This document shows, one piece after another, positions 33,414-41,028 of a stretch of DNA of 49,006 nucleotides (position 1 is the first letter of the stretch; each line of letters starts with the position of its first letter). This DNA comes from DASTGO01 sp035719045 (lineage in GTDB: Bacteria > Actinomycetota > Actinomycetes > Actinomycetales > Kineosporiaceae). The position numbers and the translations under genes are program-made. The notes under the pieces were generated by a model. It worked only from the letters and a program-made list of their open reading frames with translations, ran no database searches and was not told the origin of the DNA. Location: NCBI GenBank assembly GCA_035719045.1, contig DASTGO010000374.1, forward strand, positions 1 through 49,006, written 5' to 3'.

Positions 33414-34454
33414 GTGGACCACGGCAGGCTCGATCACGTCGTGCACCACGCGCGGTTCGAACGGCTGCCGGCGAGCATCCTGCACCGGCTCGGCAACGAC
33501 CCGGGCGCCGCCCCGGAACCGTTGCTGCAGTGGGCCACCGGGCAGCTGGCAGGGCTGGCCACCCCGGTCGTCGGGCCGCCCGCCGGGGCCCGGATCAGGC
33601 ACTGGTCGGCGGTCCTGCAGCTGCCGACCACCGCCGGCGACGTCTTCGTGAAGGCCAACGCCGCGGGCTTCGGACATGAGGCGGGCCTGCTGGACCTGCT
33701 CGCCCGCCGGGCCCCCGGGACCGTGATCGCTCCGCTCGCGGTGGACATCGGCCGCGGCTGGCTGATCCTTCCGGACGGTGGACCGACCCTGGCCGACCAG
33801 CCGCTGGACGATCCGGCCGGCGCCTGGCGGGACCTGCTGACCGGGTACGGGCGGGTGCAGCGCCGGCTGATGCCGTTGGCCGACCAGGCAGCACGGCTCG
33901 GCGTGCCGGACGTCCGGGCCGACTGCGCTCTGTCCCTGCTGCCCGCCGCGATCCTGGCCGCCTCGGACCCGGTGCACGGGGAGCACGCCCTGTCGCAGGC
34001 CGAGGGCGAACGCCTGCTGGCCGCCGTCCCGGTGCTGGCGGAGCTGGCCGGGGAACTGGCGGGCAGTCCGGTCCCGTGCAGCATCGAGCACAACGACCCG
34101 CATCCGGGCAACATGTTCGCGCGGTCCCGGCTGCTGTTCGACTTCGGCGACGCGGTGGTCGGCCATCCGTTCCTCGGCCTGGCCGGCGGCCTGCGACATG
34201 CCGCGGAGGACCTGCCCGGCGCCGCCGGAATCCCGCTGCTGCGCAGGGCTTATCTGGAGGCCTTCGCCGACCTTGGCCCGGCGGACCGGCTGCACCGTGA
34301 CGCCGAGGTGGCGGGCGTCCTGCGCCACCTGCCCCGGGCGGCCACCTGGCTGCGCACGGTCCGGGAGGCCCGGGCCGTGTTCCCCGCCTACCTTCCGGCG
34401 GAACTGCGCGAGCTGCAGCGCGGCCTGCGGGCGCTCACCGCCCGGGCCCGTTGA
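33414..34454 (+). CDS. APH-like aminoglycoside/choline kinase-family phosphotransferase
   Basis: A 346-residue protein of the APH/choline kinase-like fold. The N-lobe has GDVFVKANAAGFGHEAGLLD, with the ATP-contacting Lys in VFVKA. The C-lobe has SIEHNDPHPGNMFAR, the catalytic loop with Asp and downstream Asn, and LLFDFGDAVVGHP, the metal-binding DFG-like Asp. The substrate is unknown; most such environmental proteins phosphorylate small metabolites rather than drugs. GTG 33414 follows CGGAGGCAGG. The 175 nt after the phosphatase stop contain AGCAG/CGCACCGC short repeats and no clear promoter, so co-transcription is possible. It converges with the Nudix gene. Confidence 0.8.
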   Translation: MDHGRLDHVVHHARFERLPASILHRLGNDPGAAPEPLLQWATGQLAGLATPVVGPPAGARIRHWSAVLQLPTTAGDVFVKANAAGFGHEAGLLDLLARRAPGTVIAPLAVDIGRGWLILPDGGPTLADQPLDDPAGAWRDLLTGYGRVQRRLMPLADQAARLGVPDVRADCALSLLPAAILAASDPVHGEHALSQAEGERLLAAVPVLAELAGELAGSPVPCSIEHNDPHPGNMFARSRLLFDFGDAVVGHPFLGLAGGLRHAAEDLPGAAGIPLLRRAYLEAFADLGPADRLHRDAEVAGVLRHLPRAATWLRTVREARAVFPAYLPAELRELQRGLRALTARAR

Positions 34455-34496
34455 ACCGCAACGCCTCCGACCGCCCCCGCGACCGGCCCGGCCGGG

Positions 34497-34937
34497 TCAC
34501 CGCGCGGTGGGGAACCGGTCCAGCAGTGCGTGCACGATCGGCACGTCCGCGGGCAGCCACGCCACGTCGAGCCACTGCCCCGGACCGAGCAGCCGCAACT
34601 CGTCGTGGTCCTCGATCGGGGCAGGCTGCCCCGCCACCACCCGGGCCAGCCAGACCCGCATGTGGTGGGCGGGCAGCATCGGCCAGCCCGCCTCGACGCC
34701 CTGCGGGCCGGGGATCTCCACACCCAGCTCGACCTCGACGCCGAGTTCCTCGGCGAGCTCGCGGTGCAGGGCCGCCAGGGGATCCTCCCCGGGCTCGACC
34801 TTGCCGCCGGGCAGTTCCCAGCCCCCCGCGAGCCGGGGCGGCTCGGTACGTCGGGCGGCCCACAACATCGACGGCCGGTTCAGGTCGTCGACGAGGGCGC
34901 CACCCACCACGAGACCGGTGCTGGTGGTGATGTCCAT
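34497..34937 (-). CDS. Nudix hydrolase, MutT-like
   Basis: A 146-residue pyrophosphohydrolase with the full Nudix box GGKVEPGEDPLAALHRELAE then ELGV (Gx5Ex7REUxEExGU). GGALVDDLNRPSMLWAARR and LAGGWELPGG before it, and DHDELRLLGPGQWLDVAWLP after it, are typical of MutT/CTP-pyrophosphohydrolase-like sanitising enzymes that cleave oxidised nucleotides. Exact specificity cannot be read from the sequence. ATG 34937 follows AGGGGAGC. It is divergent from the pterin dehydratase-VOC gene over 175 nt. Confidence 0.92.
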   Translation of the reverse strand: MDITTSTGLVVGGALVDDLNRPSMLWAARRTEPPRLAGGWELPGGKVEPGEDPLAALHRELAEELGVEVELGVEIPGPQGVEAGWPMLPAHHMRVWLARVVAGQPAPIEDHDELRLLGPGQWLDVAWLPADVPIVHALLDRFPTAR

Positions 34938-35112
34938 GAGCTCCCCTGGCGCACTTCGCGGTGCTGGCGTCACGCCACCCGAAGCGTGCCATATCCGTCG
35001 CGGATACCCGTAACCGGGCGCGCCCTCGCCGGGATCGGTGAGTGGGCGGGTGCTCGCGGCCGGCGGGCCGGCTCGACTTGCCCGTGGGTCCGGATGGGAG
35101 CAGGGTCGTCCG

Positions 35113-35793
35113 ATGCCGTCCCTGCTGGACGTCGCCGAACTCGACCGGCGGCTGCGCGACCTGCCCGGAGTCCACCGCGAGCGGCGGGGCACCCTGTCCC
35201 TGACCGTGACCGCACCGACCTTCCCGGACGCCGTCCGCCTGGTCGGTCTGGTGGCCGAGCAGGCGGAGGCCCTGAACCACCACCCGGACGTCGACCTGCG
35301 CTGGCGCACGGTCACCTTCGGCTTCTCCACCCACTCCGCGGGCGGGGTGACCGAACTGGACCTGGAGCTGGCCCGCCGGGCGCTCGCTGCGTCCGAGGAG
35401 GTCGGCGCCATGGTGCTGCCACCCGCCCAGCGCGTGGAGATCGCACTCGACGTCGCGGACGCCGAGACCGTGCTGCCGTTCTGGCGGGCCGCGCTCGGCT
35501 ATGCGCCGCGGGGGGCGCAGCCCGGTGAGGAGCCCTCCACCAACGCCGGCCCCGGGGTGGAACTGCAGGACCCGGCCGGCCGCGGACCGGTGCTGTGGTT
35601 CCAGCGGATGGACCTGCCGCGGGCCGGGCGCAACCGGTTCCATCTCGACGTCTATCTGCCCGCCGAGGAGGTCCGCGCCCGGCTCGACGCCTGCATGCAG
35701 GTCGGTGGCCGGCTGGTCACCGACGAGCACGCACCGTTGTGGTGGGTGCTCGCCGACGCCGAGGGCAACGAGGTCTGCCTGTGTACGGCCTGA
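35113..35793 (+). CDS. Pterin-4a-carbinolamine dehydratase fused to a VOC (glyoxalase-like) domain
   Basis: A 226-residue two-domain protein. Residues ~1-105 match the PCD/DCoH fold: GLVAEQAEALNHHPDVDLRW, then STHSAGGVTELDLELA, containing the active-site His-His-Pro and the THxxGG signature. Residues ~108-226 form a VOC module, RVEIALDVADAETVLPFWRA through RNRFHLDVYLPAEEVRARLD to WWVLADAEGNEVCLCTA, with the beta-alpha-beta-beta-beta pattern and a terminal Asp/Glu-containing strand. PCD recycles the 4a-hydroxy cofactor of aromatic amino acid hydroxylases; the role of the fused VOC half is unknown. ATG 35113 has AGGG upstream. No aromatic hydroxylase gene lies in the window. Confidence 0.88.
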   Translation: MPSLLDVAELDRRLRDLPGVHRERRGTLSLTVTAPTFPDAVRLVGLVAEQAEALNHHPDVDLRWRTVTFGFSTHSAGGVTELDLELARRALAASEEVGAMVLPPAQRVEIALDVADAETVLPFWRAALGYAPRGAQPGEEPSTNAGPGVELQDPAGRGPVLWFQRMDLPRAGRNRFHLDVYLPAEEVRARLDACMQVGGRLVTDEHAPLWWVLADAEGNEVCLCTA

Positions 35794-36074
35794 CCGCCCG
35801 AACCCGCAGGCTCCGCAAACCTTGTGATTTCATTCACCTATAACCGCAGATCACTGACATCGATTTAACGTTCACGCAAGGTGGTCTGAAACATCAGTGG
35901 CCACGACTCTCGACGGACCGCCTGTTGCGCTGTCGACCTGGGCTTCCAGCCGTCGTCACAGTCAGTGAATGTGATCTGCTTCTCATTCGTGGATCTCGAG
36001 CAACCTTTCGGAGTTGATTCGGCCTTGAATGCGCCCTGAGGGGGGCTTTCGACGGTGTTCCCTAGAAATCCCCC
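35794..36074. other. AT-richer intergenic region with long-range inverted repeat
   Basis: This 281-nt stretch is markedly less GC-rich than its surroundings, notably 35820-35875 and 35955-36030. CAGATCACTGAC (35847-35858) is matched on the opposite strand by GTCAGTG-aat-GTGATCTG (35961-35978). TATAAC lies at 35839. The region must contain the promoter of the secreted protein at 36075; TAGAAA lies 6 nt before that ATG. No RNA family is recognised. Confidence 0.5.
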
Positions 36075-36902
36075 ATGACCAACCGCATGGGGAACACGCA
36101 AGCCACGCGTAAGCGGAGGTTCGGCAGCAGTCGCACCTGGATCACCGGGGGCGTGGCGCTCGGCGTCGTGGCGACCACCGGAGCGGTGGCATCCGCATCG
36201 ATGCACCACGAGTCCCGCACCGCCAAGTACGGCTCGCAGGACTGCGTCCGCCTCGACCAGAAGACCATGATGGCGATCTTCGAGGCGTGGATGCAGCAGG
36301 GCGGCGGCTTCCAGCAGGGCGCCATGCGCGACGTGGGCGATCAGTCCGCCCCCCTCGGCGGGGAGGCGGGCAAGAGCAGTGGCGGCGAGAGCGAGAAGTT
36401 CTCGGCCGTCAAGAAGAACGGCGAGAAGTCCGACGAGAAGTCGAAGAAGTCCGCGACACCGTCCAGCGCTTACGGCAGCCTGCAGCAGCCCCGCAACTTC
36501 CGGGTCGGGTGGCAGCCGGCGACCGTGCCGATCTCCAAGCTGAGCCTGACCGCCTGCTCCGGCAGCGGCGGGGGTGCCGTGCCGGTGGCGCCGCCCACCG
36601 ACATCCCGCTGCCCACCCCGACGGTCACTCAGCCGGCCCCGCCTCCCGGGCCCACCGACGTCCCGATTCTCACTCCGACCCTCACGCCGCCCACCAACCT
36701 CCCGCCGCTGCCCACTTCGACCGTCACGCCGCCGCCGCCGCCCACCTCGACGACGCCTCCGCCGCCGCCCACCACGACGACGACGCCTCCGCCTCCGCCG
36801 CCGCCGCCCACCACGACGACGCCTCCGCCGCCGCCGCCGGCCCCGAAGCCGTCCCCCACCAAGGCCACCCCGGTCCCGACGGTGACCTCGACCGCCTCCT
36901 GA
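36075..36902 (+). CDS. Putative secreted protein with Pro/Thr-rich C-terminus
   Basis: A 275-residue protein. Residues ~1-42 look like a signal peptide or N-terminal anchor: basic RKRRFGSSRTW, hydrophobic ITGGVALGVVATTGAVASAS. The following ~125 residues contain two Cys (YGSQDCVRLDQ and LSLTACSGSGG, a possible disulphide), a Gln/Gly stretch and a Lys/Ser/Glu-rich run. The last ~100 residues are Pro/Thr blocks of the kind that span or bind the cell wall. No enzymatic motif is visible and no family recognised. ATG 36075 has TAGAAA 6 nt upstream and no Shine-Dalgarno; ATG 36087 is an alternative. A very strong terminator follows. The AT-rich upstream region is unlike its neighbours. Confidence 0.7.
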   Translation: MTNRMGNTQATRKRRFGSSRTWITGGVALGVVATTGAVASASMHHESRTAKYGSQDCVRLDQKTMMAIFEAWMQQGGGFQQGAMRDVGDQSAPLGGEAGKSSGGESEKFSAVKKNGEKSDEKSKKSATPSSAYGSLQQPRNFRVGWQPATVPISKLSLTACSGSGGGAVPVAPPTDIPLPTPTVTQPAPPPGPTDVPILTPTLTPPTNLPPLPTSTVTPPPPPTSTTPPPPPTTTTTPPPPPPPPTTTTPPPPPPAPKPSPTKATPVPTVTSTAS

Positions 36903-36934
36903 CCCTCAGCCAGACCGGTCCGGACCCGCATGGT

Positions 36935-36968
36935 GACGGCCGCCCCCCGATCCCGGGGGGCGGCCGTC
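36935..36968 (+). terminator. Very strong hairpin terminator after the secreted protein
   Basis: A perfect 14-bp stem, GACGGCCGCCCCCC with GGGGGGCGGCCGTC, and a 6-nt loop lie 32 nt after the stop codon. Confidence 0.85.
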
Positions 36969-37033
36969 GGCGTTGTCCGGGCCCACCTGGCCGGCCGGCA
37001 CCGGCGTGCCGTGGCAGATCCCGGCACCGCTAC

Positions 37034-37039
37034 TAGCCT
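37034..37039 (+). promoter_or_regulatory. -10 element (TAGCCT) of the leaderless VIT-family gene
   Basis: TAGCCT ends 7 nt before ATG 37047, with no Shine-Dalgarno between. Confidence 0.5.
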
Positions 37040-37046
37040 TTCCGGG

Positions 37047-37847
37047 ATGAGTCAGGTGCCGCCCGGACCAGGCCAGGACACCCCCGACCCGTCCGCCGAC
37101 CGGCCCGCAGCCCCCGGACGACCCGGGGAGGCCGCCGCCGAGAAGGCGGTCCACGCCGCGGAGGCCCACCACGGGGACCTCTCCGGGCGGCTGAACTGGT
37201 TACGCGCCGGCGTGCTCGGGGCCAATGACGGCATCGTGTCCGTCGCCGGACTCGTGGTCGGCGTGGCCGGTGCCACCACCGACCGGACCGCCCTGCTCAC
37301 GGCCGGGATCGCCGGGCTGGTGGCCGGGGCGCTGTCCATGGCCGGGGGCGAGTACGTCTCGGTGAGCACCCAGCGGGACACCGAGCGCGCCGTGCTCGAC
37401 CTGGAACGCTGGGAGCTGGAGCACCTGCCCGACAGCGAGCTCGACGAGCTGACCGAGCTCTACCGGCGCAAGGGGATCTCCGCGCGGCTGGCCCGGCAGG
37501 TCGCGGTCGAACTGACCCGCCACAACGCTCTCGCGGCCCACGCCGAGGCCGAACTCGGCATCGACCCGGAAGGGCTGACCAGCCCCTGGCAGGCGGCCGG
37601 GGCGTCCTTCGCCGCGTTCACCGTGGGCGGGTTACTGCCGCTGCTGGCGATCCTGCTGCCCGGGGCGTCGCTGCGGGTGCCGGTCTGCGCGGCCGCCGTG
37701 GTGCTCGCTCTGGCGCTCACCGGGCAGGTCAGCGCGCGGCTCGGCAAGGCCGACCCGCGGCCCGCGATCGTCCGCAACGTCGGGGTCGGCCTGGTCGGGA
37801 TGCTCGTCACCTACGGCGTGGGGCACCTCGTCGGCATCTCCTTCTGA
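37047..37847 (+). CDS. VIT1/CCC1-family Fe2+/Mn2+ transporter
   Basis: A 266-residue membrane protein of the vacuolar iron transporter family. LNWLRAGVLGANDGIVSVAG begins the first membrane segment and carries the family Asp; LVAGALSMAGGEYVSVSTQR ends the second with the conserved GEYVSVSTQ motif. A cytoplasmic helical, acidic metal-binding domain follows (ERWELEHLPDSELDELTELY; HAEAELGIDPEGL), then three more membrane segments. It probably exports Fe2+ or Mn2+ by proton antiport; the direction is inferred from the family. The first ~45 residues are a soluble Pro/His/Ala-rich part with HAAEAHHGD. It converges with oppF across 21 nt. Confidence 0.93.
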   Translation: MSQVPPGPGQDTPDPSADRPAAPGRPGEAAAEKAVHAAEAHHGDLSGRLNWLRAGVLGANDGIVSVAGLVVGVAGATTDRTALLTAGIAGLVAGALSMAGGEYVSVSTQRDTERAVLDLERWELEHLPDSELDELTELYRRKGISARLARQVAVELTRHNALAAHAEAELGIDPEGLTSPWQAAGASFAAFTVGGLLPLLAILLPGASLRVPVCAAAVVLALALTGQVSARLGKADPRPAIVRNVGVGLVGMLVTYGVGHLVGISF

Positions 37848-37868
37848 CCGACCTGGGCCGCGCCGGGA

Positions 37869-38903
37869 TCAGACCACCTCGCGCACCTCGGCGAAGTGGC
37901 AGGCCACCTGGTGACCTCCCCCGCGCTCGGCCAGCGGGGGAACCTCGGTCGCGCAGACCTCCCGGGCCTTCCAGCACCGGGTCCGGAACCGGCAGCCCGA
38001 CGGCGGGTTCACCGGGCTGGGGACGTCCCCGACCAGGATGATCCGCTCCCGGCGGCGCTCCAGTTCCGGGTCGTGGACCGGCGCGGCGGACAGCAGGGCC
38101 TGGGTGTACGGGTGCATCGGCCGGTCGTACACGTCGTCGCGCGGACCGGTCTCGACCACCCTGCCCAGGTACATCACGGCGACCCGGTCGCAGATGTGCC
38201 GGACCACGGACAGGTCGTGGGCGATGAACAGGTACGCCAGGCCGAGCCGGTCCTGCAGATCCTCCAACAGGTTGATCACCCCGGCCTGCACGGACACGTC
38301 GAGGGCGGACACCGGTTCGTCGAGGATGAGCAGCTTCGGTTCCAGCGCCACGGCGCGGGCGATGCCGATCCGCTGCCGCTGTCCGCCGGAGAACTCGTGC
38401 GGATACCGGTTGCCGTGTTCGGGGTTCAACCCGACCAGGCGGAGCAGCTCCGCGACCCGGTCCCTGCCCTGGGAGTCCCACCGGCCGTGGATCTTCAACG
38501 GCTCCGCGACGATGTCGTTGACCGGCATCTTCGGGTTCAGCGAGGCGTAGGGGTCCTGGAACACGATCTGCACGTCACGCCGGACCGCCCGCAACTCCTT
38601 GGAGCGCAGGGTGGTCAGCTCGCGACCCCGGAAGCGCACCGAGCCCGAGGTGGGCCGGTGCAGCTGGAGGATGGCCCGGCCGGTGGTGGACTTGCCGCAG
38701 CCGGACTCGCCGACCACGCCCAGGGTCTCCCCCTCGTCCAGGGTGAGACTGACCCCGCTGACCGCCTGCACATGGCCGACGGTCCGCCGCAACAGCCCAC
38801 CGCCCTTGATCGGGAAGTGCATCACCAGGTCGCGGACGTCGAGCAGAGGCCCGCCGGTCCCGTCCAGCGGCCGCCCGGCACCGGCGGCCTGCGTCTGGCT
38901 CAC
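37869..38903 (-). CDS. oppF: Oligopeptide ABC transporter ATP-binding protein OppF
   Basis: A 344-residue ATPase of the peptide/nickel importer family. Walker A GVVGESGCGKSTTGRA, Q-loop IVFQDPYASLNPKMP, signature FSGGQRQRIGIARA, Walker B LLILDEPVSALDVS and H-loop FIAHDLSVV are all intact. The C-terminal oligopeptide-transport extension has NPPSGCRFRTRCWKAREVC and VACHF, the Cys group that binds an Fe-S cluster in some DppD/OppD proteins. The start GTG 38903 follows GAGGAGA. It is the last gene of the operon, 67 nt after oppD. Confidence 0.94.
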   Translation of the reverse strand: MSQTQAAGAGRPLDGTGGPLLDVRDLVMHFPIKGGGLLRRTVGHVQAVSGVSLTLDEGETLGVVGESGCGKSTTGRAILQLHRPTSGSVRFRGRELTTLRSKELRAVRRDVQIVFQDPYASLNPKMPVNDIVAEPLKIHGRWDSQGRDRVAELLRLVGLNPEHGNRYPHEFSGGQRQRIGIARAVALEPKLLILDEPVSALDVSVQAGVINLLEDLQDRLGLAYLFIAHDLSVVRHICDRVAVMYLGRVVETGPRDDVYDRPMHPYTQALLSAAPVHDPELERRRERIILVGDVPSPVNPPSGCRFRTRCWKAREVCATEVPPLAERGGGHQVACHFAEVREVV

Positions 38904-38970
38904 GCCGTCTCCTCGGTCCGCCCGGAGCCCTGGGAGGACGCGGGAACCGCCTGATGGTCAAGGGATCCGT

Positions 38971-40020
38971 TCACGGGGCGCCCACCTGCTGGGTCCGGAA
39001 GAAGGCCGTCGGGTCGGCGCTGTCGGCCATGACCGGCCAGCGGTGGCAGGCGGCGGTGTGGCTCTGCTGTTCCGTGACCGACAGTTCCGGCTCCGCCTGC
39101 AGGCAGTGGTCCTCGGCCAGCGGGCAGCGCGGCGAGAACGGGCAGCCGGGCGGCAGGTTGATCAGCGACGGCGGAGCCCCGGGGATGGGCCGCAACCGCT
39201 GCCCGCTGGTCTCCAGGCTCGGCATCGAACCGAGAAGCCCTGCGGTGTAAGGCATCCGGGGACTGCGGAACACCTGGCGGGTCTCCCCCAGCTCGACCGC
39301 ACGCCCGGCGTACATCACCAGCACCCGGTTGGCCGTCCCGGCGATGACCCCGAGGTCATGGGTGATCAGGATGATGGCCGCGTTCACGGCGTCCTTGACC
39401 TCGAGGAGCTTCTCCAGGATCTGTGCCTGGACGGTGACGTCAAGGGCGGTGGTCGGCTCGTCGGCGACGATGACATCCGGCTGGTTGATCACCGCCATCG
39501 CGATCATCACCCGCTGCCGCATCCCGCCGGAGAACTCGTGCGGGTAGTTCCGCAGCCGTTCCCGGGGTTGCGGGATACCCACCAGGTCCAGCATCTCGGC
39601 GGCCCGGCCCAGGGCGATCCTCTTGCTCACCGCCTCATGGGAGCGGACGGCCTCGGCCAACTGGTCCCCGATCGTGTAGACGGGGTTGAGCGCGGTCATC
39701 GGGTCCTGGAAGACCATCGCGATCCTGCGGCCGCGCAACGAGCGCTGCTCACCGGCCTGCATGGTCAGCACGTCCCGGCCCTCGAACAGGATCCGCCCGG
39801 TGACCTGCGCCGACTTCGGCAGCAGCCCCATCACGGCGAGCGAGGAGACGGACTTGCCGGACCCGGACTCCCCGACGATGCCGAGGACCTCCCGCGCGTC
39901 CAGACCGTAGCTGATCCCGCGGACCGCGTTGACCACGCCGTCCTCGGTGCCGAAGCGGACCGTGAGGTTCTCCACCCGCAGCAGGGGGGCGTCACCGCAC
40001 TCCCGGACCGACGTCGTCAT
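38971..40020 (-). CDS. oppD: Oligopeptide ABC transporter ATP-binding protein OppD
   Basis: A 349-residue ATPase, partner of OppF. Motifs: GIVGESGSGKSVSSLAVMGL (Walker A), MVFQDPMTALNPVYTIGDQL, FSGGMRQRVMIAMA, DVIVADEPTTALDVTVQAQI (Walker B) and LITHDLGVIAGTANRVLVMY. The C-terminal extension contains NLPPGCPFSPRCPLAEDHCL and HTAACHRWP, again a Cys cluster. ATG 40020 overlaps the oppC stop by one base (TGATG), so translation is coupled. Together OppD and OppF power peptide import through OppB/OppC. Confidence 0.95.
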   Translation of the reverse strand: MTTSVRECGDAPLLRVENLTVRFGTEDGVVNAVRGISYGLDAREVLGIVGESGSGKSVSSLAVMGLLPKSAQVTGRILFEGRDVLTMQAGEQRSLRGRRIAMVFQDPMTALNPVYTIGDQLAEAVRSHEAVSKRIALGRAAEMLDLVGIPQPRERLRNYPHEFSGGMRQRVMIAMAVINQPDVIVADEPTTALDVTVQAQILEKLLEVKDAVNAAIILITHDLGVIAGTANRVLVMYAGRAVELGETRQVFRSPRMPYTAGLLGSMPSLETSGQRLRPIPGAPPSLINLPPGCPFSPRCPLAEDHCLQAEPELSVTEQQSHTAACHRWPVMADSADPTAFFRTQQVGAP

Positions 40021-41006
40021 CAGGCACGCACCCTCGTCTGCTTGGGGTCGAAGGCGTCGCGCAGACCGTCACCGACGAAGTTGACCGACAGCGCGATCGC
40101 GACGATGAACAGGCCCGGCCACCAGAACAGCCACGGCCGGGTGGTGAACGCCGACTCGTAGTCCGCGATCAGCTTGCCCAGCGAGGTGTCGGGCGACTGG
40201 ACCCCGAAGCCGAGGAAGCTCAGCGACGTCTCCAGCAGGATGGCCTGCGCGATGGTCAGGGTCGCGTTGACGATGATCGTGCCCAGGCTGTTGGGCAGGA
40301 TGTGCCGGAAGATGATCCGCCCGCTGCCGGCCCCCATCGCCCGCGCCGCCTCGACGAACTCCTTCTCCCGCAAGGAGAGGAACTCCCCACGGACCAACCG
40401 GGCCAGCGACGTCCAGACCAGCAGGCCCAGCAGCATCGCCAGCTGGAGCGGCCCGCCGCTGCTGAACCGGCCGACCACGGCGGCGATCAGCAGCAGCGGC
40501 ACGGTGAGGAAGACGTCGGTGATCCGCATCAGCAGGCCTTCGACCCAGCCGCGGAAGAAGCCGGACACCGCGCCCACGACCACCCCGGTCGCGGTGGCGA
40601 CCAGGCCGACCGTCAGGGCGATCAGGATGGAGCGCTGGGTGCCGCGCATGGTCAGCGCGAAGTAGTCCCGGCCCACGTCGTCCTGGCCGAACGGGTGGGT
40701 ACCGATCCGCAACGGCCACAGGCTCAGCGTCGGGCCGCCGCCGTTCGTCAGCCCACCGGTGGTGGAGTACTTCTGGGCCCACCAGCCGGGCAGCCCGAGC
40801 GCCCCGATCGACGTGTAGGCCAGGATCAGCGCGCACAGGAACACGGCCAGCCCGAACAGGGCACCCCGGTGGCGCAGGAAGCGCCGGGTCACCAGTTCGC
40901 GCTGCGTCATCGCCCGGACGGTGAACTCGCGCTCCAGCAGCGATGCGGCCGGCTGCCGCGGGACGGGCCCGGCGGGAACGGCCTGCGGCGTCTCGGTCTC
41001 TGCCAT
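40020..41006 (-). CDS. oppC: Oligopeptide ABC transporter permease OppC
   Basis: A 328-residue inner-membrane permease with an N-terminal cytoplasmic segment, a first membrane helix (GALFGLAVFLCALILAYTSI), an extracytoplasmic loop with GTHPFGQDDVGRDYFALTMR, and five more helices. FVEAARAMGAGSGRIIFRHI is the EAA loop that docks onto OppD/OppF. The N-terminal sequence and HPFGTD-like segment mark it as the C-type subunit. The length is slightly longer than typical because of the Pro/Ala-rich start. The gap to oppB is 22 nt. Confidence 0.95.
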   Translation of the reverse strand: MAETETPQAVPAGPVPRQPAASLLEREFTVRAMTQRELVTRRFLRHRGALFGLAVFLCALILAYTSIGALGLPGWWAQKYSTTGGLTNGGGPTLSLWPLRIGTHPFGQDDVGRDYFALTMRGTQRSILIALTVGLVATATGVVVGAVSGFFRGWVEGLLMRITDVFLTVPLLLIAAVVGRFSSGGPLQLAMLLGLLVWTSLARLVRGEFLSLREKEFVEAARAMGAGSGRIIFRHILPNSLGTIIVNATLTIAQAILLETSLSFLGFGVQSPDTSLGKLIADYESAFTTRPWLFWWPGLFIVAIALSVNFVGDGLRDAFDPKQTRVRA

Positions 41007-41028
41007 GGGGTTCCTCTCGATCCGCCGG

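Noticed and set aside
35865..36209. A 114-codon minus-strand frame in the AT-richer region, ending in sequence resembling a real protein terminus
   Set aside because: Its first half is antisense to the secreted protein gene, no ribosome-binding site precedes it and no motif is recognisable. It remains worth a homology search.
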